Shown piece by piece: positions 56,438-64,000 of a stretch of DNA of 64,000 bases. The stretch lies in the NCBI GenBank assembly GCA_022842065.1, contig JALHQH010000048.1, positions 28,565 to 92,564 of the forward strand, read 5' to 3'. How positions within the stretch are numbered: position 1 is the first letter of the stretch; every line of letters begins with the position of its first letter. The translations under genes and the position numbers were made by a program. The notes beneath the pieces were generated by a model. It was not told the origin of the DNA and searched no databases. It was given only the letters and a program-made list of their open reading frames with translations. This stretch comes from Caldilineaceae bacterium. GTDB lineage: Bacteria > Chloroflexota > Anaerolineae > Caldilineales > Caldilineaceae.

Positions 56438-56815
56438 TGGGCGCCCACTGGGTGCGTTTACGGCGGGGCGGGGATGGCAACCCCTGAACTTCCCGTTGAA
56501 CCTTGATTTTTTTATCACTATTCGACGGGGATACCAGGAGGCGCGCCCTACGTCAACATCGCCTCAGCACCCGCCCCTACCAACGCCACCACCTTGGCCT
56601 CTCTCCCGACAAAATAATGGCTCGTTACCCCCGCCGCTCCATCAAACAGCCCACAACCCCATCCACCAAATGACATAATCTTGTAATACTTCTGCCCTAA
56701 TTCTCCTACTACAATAGAACTCTATCTTCGTCCGCTTGTGACACCACCGCCGCGCACATCACCCCTGTCCAACGGTTCGCCAAAGCCTGCTCTACCGATT
56801 CATGAGGTCAATGTG

Positions 56816-59800
56816 ATGGCTAAACGCCCCATCCGCTTTTACCATACAGTTGCGACGTTGCTGGTCGCGCTGCTCGTGCTCACGCCGCTGCATGGGTTGC
56901 CTTTCCCCCATGCACGCGCCCAAGATGTAGTCCCTATCGAGACGCCAACCGCGCCCCCGCCCGAACCCCAAAGCGTGCCCGAAAGCGCGGGAGAAGCAGC
57001 GGCCACCACGACTCACCTCTTTCTGCCGCTGGTAGTGAATGCGGCGGACGGGGCGAGTACGCTGGCGTCGATCACCGAGGTGCCCCTGCCCCAACCCGAT
57101 CCCACCGCACCGCCCCCAGCTGACCAGCTCCCAGCCGAGGCAACCCCCACCGCGCCCACCAGCCACGAAGCAGATGACTACGCGCTGGCCGAGGCCGCGC
57201 GCCAGCGCAACGAGCCCCCCTTTGTCGCGCCGGCCAGCGCCGCGGCGACCGGCCCGCTCAATGTCGTGGGCCGTTGGGATGCGCCAGTGACCTGGCCCTT
57301 TGCCTTTGCCTCCGCCGCCAGTTTGCCCGATGGGCGCATTATCGCCTGGGGTGGCAACAACCCAACCTCCTTTAACGGCGGCACCACCACCTATGGCGCG
57401 ATCTGGAATCCGGCGGGCGGCGCGTTACAGTCGCTCAACCACAATGACCACTCCATGTTCTGCGCGATCCCGACCATGCTCGAAGATGGCCGCGTCTTTG
57501 TCAACGGCGGCGACGGCACCCGCGAACGCACGAGCATCTTTGACTATCGCACCAACAGTTGGGTACGCAGCGACAACATGAACACCGGCCGCTGGTATCC
57601 CGGTAGTGTGGCCTTGCCCAGCGGGCAGGTCTACACCGCGATTGGCGACCCCGGTGGCCCCTACCCCGAACGCTGGACCCCCGGCCAGGGCTGGACGCTG
57701 CTCACCGGGGCCAACCTGCAAGCGCCGATCCTCAACTATACGGGTTATCAAAACAATTGGCTGCCCTATCTGCATTTGGCCCCCAACGGGCGCATCTTTC
57801 ACTCCGGGCCGACGCCGCAGATGAATTGGCTTGATCCCAGCGGCAACGGCGCGGTGACCAACGCCGGCCTTGTCAACAGTTGGTATCCCAAATATGGCAC
57901 GGTGGTGATGTATGACGAGGGGAAATTGCTGATGGCCGGCGGCGCGGCCAACAACACGGGCACCGCGCCCGGCACCAACCAGGCCGCGATCATCGATCTC
58001 ACCGGGAGCACCGCGCAGAAGATCAACATTGCGCCGATGAGTTATACGCGCAAGTTCAACAATGGGGTCATGCTGCCGACGGGCGAAGTGCTGATTGTCG
58101 GCGGCAACAGCTCCGGGGTCGAGTTTAGTGACCAGGGCACGATTCTCACGCCGGAGATCTGGAATCCAACGACGCGCGCCTGGCGTAGTGTGGCGGATCA
58201 CAGTGTGCCGCGCAACTATCACTCGGTCGCCTTGCTGATGACCGATGGCCGCGTCTGGTCCGGCGGCGGTGGGCTGTGCAACTGTAGCGCCGACCACCCG
58301 GATCATCAGGTTTATTCGCCGCCCTATCTCTTTAACGCCGATGGGTCTCTGGCCACCCGCCCCACGATCAACGCGGCGCCCGACGTGGTTACCTTTGGCC
58401 GCGTGGCGACCGTGCAGGCAACTGCCGGGCTGCAAAAGTTCAGCCTGATCAAATTCTCAGCGCTCACCCATGTGCTCAACTCGGATCTACGCTATCTCTC
58501 GGTGCCTTTCAGTGAGACGAGTGCCGGCCAATATCAACTGACCTTTCACAGCAACCGCAATGTGCTCACCCCCGGCTACTGGATGCTCTTTGCGGTCAAC
58601 AGCCAGGGCACCCCATCGCTGGCCAAGGTGATCAAGGTGAGCACATCCAACGCCCCTTCGCTCACCCCCGTTCCTGCACAAAGTAACCTGGTCAACGACA
58701 CGGTGGCCCTTGGGGTGAGCGCCGCCGATCCGAATGGTGATACGCTGACTTTTAGTGCCACCGGTCTGCCCACCGGCCTCACCATCAACGCGGCCAACGG
58801 GCTGATCAGCGGCGTGGCGACCACCAGTGGCAGCTATGCGGTGAGTGTGACGGCCAGCGACGGGACCAACAACACGACAATCAACTTCACCTGGACGGTG
58901 AGCCAACCAGGGACGACCCGCTTTGTTCGCCTGGTGGCCGAGTCTGAGGTGAATGGCAATCCGTGGAGTTCGGCAGCCGAGTTTAATGTGGTCGATGGCC
59001 AGGGCAATACCCTTAATCGCGCTGGCTGGACCATCACCACCGACAGCCAGGAGACCGCGGGCGAAGATGGCCGGGCGGTCAACGCGATTGACGGCAATGT
59101 CAATACGATCTGGCACACCGCGTGGTCGGCCAGCAATCCAGCGCCGCCCCATTGGCTCACCATCGACCTGGGCGCGCCCTACACGGTGGGCGGCTTCCGT
59201 TATCTGCCGAGGCAGATTAACTCGGTCAACGGCACGATTGCCGCGTATAAGTTCTACCTGAGCGCTGATGGCGTTAACTGGGGTGCGCCGGTTGCGCAGG
59301 GGCAGTGGGCCAATAATATCACCGAAAAGAGTGTCACGCTCACCCCCAATCGCGCGCCGACCTTAGCCTTGCCCCCCAACCAAAACCATCGCGTCGGTGA
59401 CGCGGTGACCCTCGCCCTGAGCGCCAATGATGCCGACGGCGATGTGTTAACCTTTAGCGCCACCGGTTTGCCTGCCGGGCTGATCCTCAATGCCGGCAGC
59501 GGCCTAATCACCGGCGCGCCGACCACGCCAGGGGTGGCCACCGTAGTAGTCACCGTGCGTGACAGCCGCGGCGCGACAGCCAGCCAAAGTTTCACCTGGA
59601 CTGTACAAACACAACCCTTTACGCTCAACCCAATCGTGGCCGCGCCCGCGGTGGTCAATACATCAGTCCGGTACACCGCACTGATCAACAATGGGGCCAA
59701 TCCACGGGTCAAATGGCTCTTCGGCGACGGTAGCCCAGAGACCGCCTACCAGAGCACACTGACCGTTGACCATCCCTTCACCCAGCCGGGGATCTATCTG

Positions 59801-62677
59801 GTTAAACTTACCGCCACCGATGACAGTGGCGTCGAAAAGAGCGTCACCTTTGCCCAGGCAATCCACCGGCCATTAACCACGAACCAACCAATCGCGTCGA
59901 TGAGTCTGCTCTACGAGGATCGCACGACCAACGACCGCCTTTGGACCGTCAACCCGGACAATGACACGGTGAGCGTCTTTGATGCGGTGACCAATGGCAA
60001 AGTTGCCGAAATTGGGGTAGGCAAAGCACCGCGCAGCCTAGCCCTCGCCCCCAATGGGCGGGTTTGGGTGGTCAACAAGGGGGCAGCGACGCTCAGCCTG
60101 ATCGATGTCAACACCTTGGCGGTGGTACAGACTGTTACTCTGCCCTATGGGTCGAAGCCCTTTGGCATCCTCTTTGCGCCAACCGGCAATACCGCCTATG
60201 TCACCCTGGAGGGCAGTGGCAAACTGTTGCGCTTTGATGGGGCAACGGCCACGCAAACCGGCAGCGTCGATCTCGGCCTGCATGTGCGCCACCTCTCGCT
60301 CAGCGGCGACGGTAGCAAACTCTACGTCGCCCGCTTTATCACCCCCCGCCTGCCTGGTGAAGAGACAGCGACCCCGCAAGTAAACAGTGGCGGTGGTGAA
60401 GTGTTGGTGGTCAACGCCACCACCCTAACCCTGGCCCAGACGATCACCCTGCGCACCAGCGACCGCACCGACACCGAACACAGCAGTCGCGGCCTGCCCA
60501 ACTATCTCGGCCCAGCCGTGATCGCGCCGGATGGCTTGAACGCCTGGGTGCCCTCGAAGCAAGACAACATCGGGCGCGGCACCCTGCGCGACGGCAACAA
60601 CCTGACCTTTGAAACCACGGTACGCAGCATTAGCTCGTTGATCGATCTGACGACTAACAGTGAGAATTACCCGGCTCGGCTCGACCATGACAACGGGGGG
60701 ATTGCGAGCACGGCGCGCTTTGACCGCACCGGCAACTATCTCTTTGTCGCCCTGGAAGGCAGCCGCGAGGTGGTGGTAGTTGACGCCTATGCCCGCGCCG
60801 AGCGCTTCCGGATCAATGTCGGGCGCGCGCCGCAAGGGTTGGCCCTCTCCCCCGATGGTAGCCGCCTCTATGTGCAGAACTTTATGGATCGGACGATCAG
60901 TGTCCATGACTTGACTGCGCTTTATGCAACAGGCACGCTGGCCGCCCCGCAGGTGGCGCTCTACAACACCGTGGCCATAGAAAAGTTACCCGCGCAGGTG
61001 CTCACCGGTAAACAGCTTTTCTATGATGCCAAAGATACCCGCCTGGCGCGCGACAACTATATCTCCTGTGCGGCCTGTCACAACGATGGCGGCCAGGATG
61101 GGCGGATCTGGGATCTCACCGGGTTTGGCGAAGGGCTGCGCAACACGATTGAGCTCAACGGCCATGCGGGCCAGGGGCCATTACACTGGAGCGCCAACTT
61201 TGATGAAGTGCAGGACTTTGAAGGGCAGATTCGCAATCTGGCCGGCGGCACCGGCTTATTGAGTGCAGCGGACTTTGCGGCCACGAGCAACCCGCTGGGC
61301 ACGGCCAAAGCGGGGCGCAGTGCGGATCTCGATGCGCTGGCGGCCTATGTCAATTCCCTGATCACGACCAACGCCAGCCCCTACCGCAACTCGAATGGCA
61401 CGTTGACTACGGCCGGCACGGCCGGTAAAACAGTCTTCCAAACGGCCAACTGTGCCCAGTGTCACAGTGGCACCGCCTTTACCAACAGCGCGCCCAACAA
61501 TCTGCACAACATCGGCACGATCAAGCCGAGCAGCGGCAATCGGCTGGGGGCTGTGCTGACGGGGCTTGACACCCCCACCTTGCGCGGCCTCTGGAGCAGT
61601 GCCCCCTATCTGCACGATGGTTCCGCGTCAACCTTGGCCGACGCCGTGCGCGCCCACAATAATGTCACTTTGGGCGAGAGCGATCTGACCCAACTGGTTG
61701 CCTATCTCCAACAGATCGATCCCCAAGAAAGCAGCGCAGCCACTCTGGGCAGCGGCGAAATTATGCGTGAGTGGTGGACGGGCATCAGCGGCACCACCTT
61801 GAGCAGCCTGACCAACAATGCTAACTATCCCTACAATCCCAGCGGGCGCGACCGCCTGACCAGCTTTGAGACCCCGACCAACTGGGCCGACAACTATGGG
61901 ACGCGCGTGCGCGGCTATCTCTATGCGCCGGTTACCGGCCAGTATCGCTTCTGGATCGCGGGCGATGACAACAGCCAACTGCTGCTCAGCACCGACGAAA
62001 CGCCGGCCAAGGCACGCGCCATTGCCAGCGTACCCGAATGGACCGATGCCCGCCAATGGACAAAGTATACACAGCAGCAGTCAGCGTTGATACCATTAGA
62101 AGCGGGCAAACGGTATTACATCGAGGCGTTGATGAAAGAGGGCACCGGTGGTGACAATCTGGCCGTGGCCTGGCAGATCCCCGGTGGGACGCAGGCAGTG
62201 ATCGGCGGCCAATACCTGGCCCCCTACACACCGCCAACCGTGCGCAATCTAGCCCAAGGCAAGGCGGCGAGCCAATCGTCAACCGGTTCGGGTGGCAGTG
62301 CCAACCGTGCGGTGGATGGCAACACCAATGGCACCTACAGCGCCGGTTCGGTGACTCATACCAACGCCACGGCCAATCCCTGGTGGCAGGTTGATCTAGG
62401 CGCAAACGGGGCGATAGACACAATTCAACTCTGGAATCGCACCGACTGTTGTGCCGACCGCTTGAGCAACTTCTATGTCTTCGTCTCCACCACCAATATG
62501 AGTGGGCGTAGCTACAGCAGCCTGGTCAACGACAGCACGGTCTGGCGCTACCGGCTGACCGGCCAAGCTCCCATCAAGTTGGACATTCCCGTCGGCATCA
62601 CCGGCCGCTACGTCCGCGTCCAGCTCGCCGGCACCAACTATCTCTCCCTGGCGGAAGTGCAGGTGTGGGGGCAGTAG
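56816..62677 (+). CDS. Secreted galactose-oxidase-like copper enzyme fused to YVTN propeller and di-haem cytochrome domains
   Basis: 1953 aa from ATG 56816; upstream in-frame codons lack a ribosome site. A signal peptide (YHTVATLLVALLVLTPLHGL) and a Pro/Thr linker are followed by a galactose-oxidase-type Kelch domain plus DUF1929. Equivalents of all active-site residues are present: Cys216 (HSMFCA), Tyr261 (GRWYPG), Tyr468-His469 (RNYHSV) and His552 (ALTHVLN). Then come Ig-like He_PIG, a discoidin domain, a second He_PIG, PKD (LFGDGSPET), a YVTN-type propeller (FDAVTNGKVAEIGVGKAPRS), two haem-c sites CAACH (1418-1422) and CAQCH (1546-1550), PA14 (GYLYAPVTGQYRFWIAGDD) and a C-terminal discoidin domain. 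The role is inferred to be extracellular oxidation of sugar or polymer alcohols. Confidence 0.9.
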   Translation: MAKRPIRFYHTVATLLVALLVLTPLHGLPFPHARAQDVVPIETPTAPPPEPQSVPESAGEAAATTTHLFLPLVVNAADGASTLASITEVPLPQPDPTAPPPADQLPAEATPTAPTSHEADDYALAEAARQRNEPPFVAPASAAATGPLNVVGRWDAPVTWPFAFASAASLPDGRIIAWGGNNPTSFNGGTTTYGAIWNPAGGALQSLNHNDHSMFCAIPTMLEDGRVFVNGGDGTRERTSIFDYRTNSWVRSDNMNTGRWYPGSVALPSGQVYTAIGDPGGPYPERWTPGQGWTLLTGANLQAPILNYTGYQNNWLPYLHLAPNGRIFHSGPTPQMNWLDPSGNGAVTNAGLVNSWYPKYGTVVMYDEGKLLMAGGAANNTGTAPGTNQAAIIDLTGSTAQKINIAPMSYTRKFNNGVMLPTGEVLIVGGNSSGVEFSDQGTILTPEIWNPTTRAWRSVADHSVPRNYHSVALLMTDGRVWSGGGGLCNCSADHPDHQVYSPPYLFNADGSLATRPTINAAPDVVTFGRVATVQATAGLQKFSLIKFSALTHVLNSDLRYLSVPFSETSAGQYQLTFHSNRNVLTPGYWMLFAVNSQGTPSLAKVIKVSTSNAPSLTPVPAQSNLVNDTVALGVSAADPNGDTLTFSATGLPTGLTINAANGLISGVATTSGSYAVSVTASDGTNNTTINFTWTVSQPGTTRFVRLVAESEVNGNPWSSAAEFNVVDGQGNTLNRAGWTITTDSQETAGEDGRAVNAIDGNVNTIWHTAWSASNPAPPHWLTIDLGAPYTVGGFRYLPRQINSVNGTIAAYKFYLSADGVNWGAPVAQGQWANNITEKSVTLTPNRAPTLALPPNQNHRVGDAVTLALSANDADGDVLTFSATGLPAGLILNAGSGLITGAPTTPGVATVVVTVRDSRGATASQSFTWTVQTQPFTLNPIVAAPAVVNTSVRYTALINNGANPRVKWLFGDGSPETAYQSTLTVDHPFTQPGIYLVKLTATDDSGVEKSVTFAQAIHRPLTTNQPIASMSLLYEDRTTNDRLWTVNPDNDTVSVFDAVTNGKVAEIGVGKAPRSLALAPNGRVWVVNKGAATLSLIDVNTLAVVQTVTLPYGSKPFGILFAPTGNTAYVTLEGSGKLLRFDGATATQTGSVDLGLHVRHLSLSGDGSKLYVARFITPRLPGEETATPQVNSGGGEVLVVNATTLTLAQTITLRTSDRTDTEHSSRGLPNYLGPAVIAPDGLNAWVPSKQDNIGRGTLRDGNNLTFETTVRSISSLIDLTTNSENYPARLDHDNGGIASTARFDRTGNYLFVALEGSREVVVVDAYARAERFRINVGRAPQGLALSPDGSRLYVQNFMDRTISVHDLTALYATGTLAAPQVALYNTVAIEKLPAQVLTGKQLFYDAKDTRLARDNYISCAACHNDGGQDGRIWDLTGFGEGLRNTIELNGHAGQGPLHWSANFDEVQDFEGQIRNLAGGTGLLSAADFAATSNPLGTAKAGRSADLDALAAYVNSLITTNASPYRNSNGTLTTAGTAGKTVFQTANCAQCHSGTAFTNSAPNNLHNIGTIKPSSGNRLGAVLTGLDTPTLRGLWSSAPYLHDGSASTLADAVRAHNNVTLGESDLTQLVAYLQQIDPQESSAATLGSGEIMREWWTGISGTTLSSLTNNANYPYNPSGRDRLTSFETPTNWADNYGTRVRGYLYAPVTGQYRFWIAGDDNSQLLLSTDETPAKARAIASVPEWTDARQWTKYTQQQSALIPLEAGKRYYIEALMKEGTGGDNLAVAWQIPGGTQAVIGGQYLAPYTPPTVRNLAQGKAASQSSTGSGGSANRAVDGNTNGTYSAGSVTHTNATANPWWQVDLGANGAIDTIQLWNRTDCCADRLSNFYVFVSTTNMSGRSYSSLVNDSTVWRYRLTGQAPIKLDIPVGITGRYVRVQLAGTNYLSLAEVQVWGQ

Positions 62678-62703
62678 CGGATCGGGATTCTGACAAGATG
62701 ACC

Positions 62704-62881
62704 GGATGACCGGATGATCCTGTTGCACTATCTTACGAAATGGGGTTAAAACCCCTTGCTAACAGCGAGAAGCCGCCGCAGCGGCTAGGATCGTTTTCTC
62801 AGCCGCTGCGGCGGCTTCTCGTTGTCAGGGCGGGATTTGAATCCCGTTGTAAGATAGTGCAACAGGATCATCCGGTCATCC
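62704..62881. repeat. Composite hairpin element, 33-bp perfect outer arms
   Basis: Outer arms 62704-62736 and 62849-62881 are exact inverted repeats. An inner perfect stem pairs 62767-62786 (GAGAAGCCGCCGCAGCGGCT) with 62801-62820. A GGGGTTAAAACCCC hairpin lies between. It has no coding capacity. It may be a MITE-like or REP-type element and also terminates the convergent genes. Confidence 0.8.
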
Positions 62882-62927
62882 AGTCACGGGTGAAGAAAAC
62901 AAAGCAGAATGTGATTTATGCGCTTCA

Positions 62928-63800
62928 CTACTCATACGGCCACTGCGCGGCGTTATGCATATTCGTCCCCACCCGCACGGCCAACGCTTCTAGCGTCTCC
63001 GCGGTCTGGCGATCACGGGGGATAAAGATGACCAGGAATAGCTCTTCGCAGCCGGTCAGCGTCGCTACTTCGGTGACGATGTAATCCAGTGGCCCCAGTT
63101 CCGGATGATGATAGGCAATGCCATCCCAACGGTGGTAGACATCTTCGTCCGCATATTTGGTGCGTGCCCAAAAATCCTGAAAGAGTGGATATTGGTAGAG
63201 ATCCCGAAAGACTTGGCGAAAGCGGTCGGTATGGCGGTATTTTAACGAGGTGGCGCGGAAGTGCTGCACGGTCCGCACCGCAAACTGCGTCCAGTTAATC
63301 CCCAAAAATTGGCGGATCGGTGACTCGGGTGCAAAGTAGTAGCGCAACAGGTTAAACCCCGCCGGTGAGTCAGCGCCGGTTGACCAGATCGACTCGGGCA
63401 AAATCGCCAGGGCGCGCATACAGGAGTTGATGGCGATCACATTGCCATAAGCATCATAAATATAGGCCGGCAAGCGCACCGGGCGGGTGGCAGCCAACAA
63501 TTCGGCCAGCACCGCCGCCGGCCCTTTGGGGAGATACTGGCTTTCCTCCACATCGACCGTCGCCGCGGCGCTGTAGAAGGCGTGGCGTTCCATCGTCGTC
63601 AACCCCAGCGCATCGGCCAATTGGGCGATCAGCTGCCCCTCCAAATTCATCTTCGTCCCCTGCTCGATCTGGCCGATCGCCCGCTCAGGCAGGTTGGCGC
63701 GCTCGGCCAACCGCTTCTGCGTCCAGACTTTGCCCTCCAACAGGTCAATATTCTCGCGGCGGAGGGCCGCGACCAACTGCCCAAATTCAGCACGATTCAT
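62928..63800 (-). CDS. XRE-family regulator with MmyB-like ligand-binding domain
   Basis: 290 aa. The N-terminal helix-turn-helix runs VWTQKRLAERANLPERAIGQ and IEQGTKMN. From ~95 on there is an MmyB-type PAS-like domain: PAYIYDAYGNVIAINSCMRA, then LLRYYFAPESPIRQFL and RFRQVFRDLYQYPLFQDFW. Members of this group bind fatty-acid-like ligands and are usually local or metabolic regulators. AGAGGA is 6 nt upstream of ATG. It converges with the large oxidase gene; its target is unknown. Confidence 0.88.
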   Translation of the reverse strand: MNRAEFGQLVAALRRENIDLLEGKVWTQKRLAERANLPERAIGQIEQGTKMNLEGQLIAQLADALGLTTMERHAFYSAAATVDVEESQYLPKGPAAVLAELLAATRPVRLPAYIYDAYGNVIAINSCMRALAILPESIWSTGADSPAGFNLLRYYFAPESPIRQFLGINWTQFAVRTVQHFRATSLKYRHTDRFRQVFRDLYQYPLFQDFWARTKYADEDVYHRWDGIAYHHPELGPLDYIVTEVATLTGCEELFLVIFIPRDRQTAETLEALAVRVGTNMHNAAQWPYE

Positions 63801-63941
63801 AGGGTTCCTCTCAAATTAACGGCAACATCATTCCTTGTATGCTAGGTGGTGGGTTGGTTAGTTGCTGGGTTAGTTAGGTTCACCAACCAACTATACTGAA
63901 GTCAAGTTGAGAACCGGCGTTTTGCTGGCTAACGGGATCGC

Positions 63942-64000
63942 GTGCGTCGCACTGACCGCCAACTGTTTCCAGTCCGCTAGATTCTTTGGTCAGTGCGACG
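63942..64000. repeat. GTGCGTCGCACTG hairpin, cut by the window edge
   Basis: CGTCGCACTGACC (63945-63957) pairs with GGTCAGTGCGACG (63988-64000) and the right arm reaches the last base. The left core matches 27039-27051, so this is a second copy of a dispersed hairpin family. The stretch 63845-63895 before it has GGTTAGTT-type short repeats. Confidence 0.75.

Larger units (their letters stand above)
56054..56815. other. Non-coding stretch with terminator and hairpins
   Basis: About 760 bp between the divergent HTH-only and secreted-oxidase genes. It contains the terminator at 56272-56316, the 31-bp-arm hairpin at 56371-56437 and a C/G-rich relic (GGGCGCCCACTGGGTGCG) like that in the 23861-24008 element. 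From 56500 to 56815 it lacks structure. GAGGT upstream of ATG 56816 serves the oxidase gene. Confidence 0.5.

Overview
The window looks like a chromosomal segment of a filamentous or free-living Chloroflexota bacterium (Anaerolineae/Caldilineae/Ardenticatenia-like). This is inferred from moderate-to-high GC, Thr/Pro-rich 'PTATPT' exported proteins, PAS-rich sensor kinases, a WYL-regulated type I CRISPR locus, and intergenic regions full of short tandem repeats and long perfect palindromes. It contains no rRNA, and I found no tRNA. The lineage is an inference, not a marker-gene call.

Left third (1-31.5 kb). This part holds: a truncated PAC2-family gene; an ECF sigma factor with a membrane-anchored, exported-domain anti-sigma candidate; an amidase; a minus-strand repair run (PolX, small SH3 lipoprotein, NAD+ DNA ligase LigA); a GNAT acetyltransferase fused to a metallo-beta-lactamase domain; and two small conserved proteins. 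A thiamine-dependent 2-oxoacid dehydrogenase operon (E1alpha, E1beta, E2) is divergent from a NifJ-type pyruvate:ferredoxin oxidoreductase that is split into two genes and carries a CBS pair at the split. The two solutions to pyruvate oxidation, NAD-linked and ferredoxin-linked, therefore share one 472-bp intergenic region. Next come an OsmC protein, a Cys/Met-metabolism PLP enzyme, an FAD oxidoreductase/enoyl-CoA hydratase pair, two small unknown genes and a 1219-aa PAS/GAF histidine kinase.

Middle (31.6-56 kb). This is one very large type I CRISPR-Cas locus. I hand-counted 171 repeats and 170 spacers over 12.4 kb. The array is read on the minus strand from a leader at about 44.0-44.35 kb, and the cas genes lie upstream of it in the same direction. 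In transcription order these are: HTH-only regulator, WYL regulator, cas3 (helicase then C-terminal HD), a small unknown protein, cas8-like, cas7, cas5, an inserted opposite-strand pair (72-aa protein plus DUF433 antitoxin-like protein), cas6, cas1, cas2, cas4. A single base change in the repeat divides the array into 71 old (leader-distal) and 100 newer repeats. Several spacers in the old and new blocks sample the same coding sequences and differ mainly at third codon positions, so the array records the same virus lineage being met repeatedly.

Right end (56-64 kb). After long hairpins comes a 1953-aa secreted protein. It combines a galactose-oxidase-type copper-radical domain (all five active-site residues visible), Ig/PKD and discoidin domains, a YVTN propeller, a two-haem cytochrome/peroxidase-like domain and a PA14 domain. 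It is followed by a composite hairpin element and an XRE/MmyB-type regulator.
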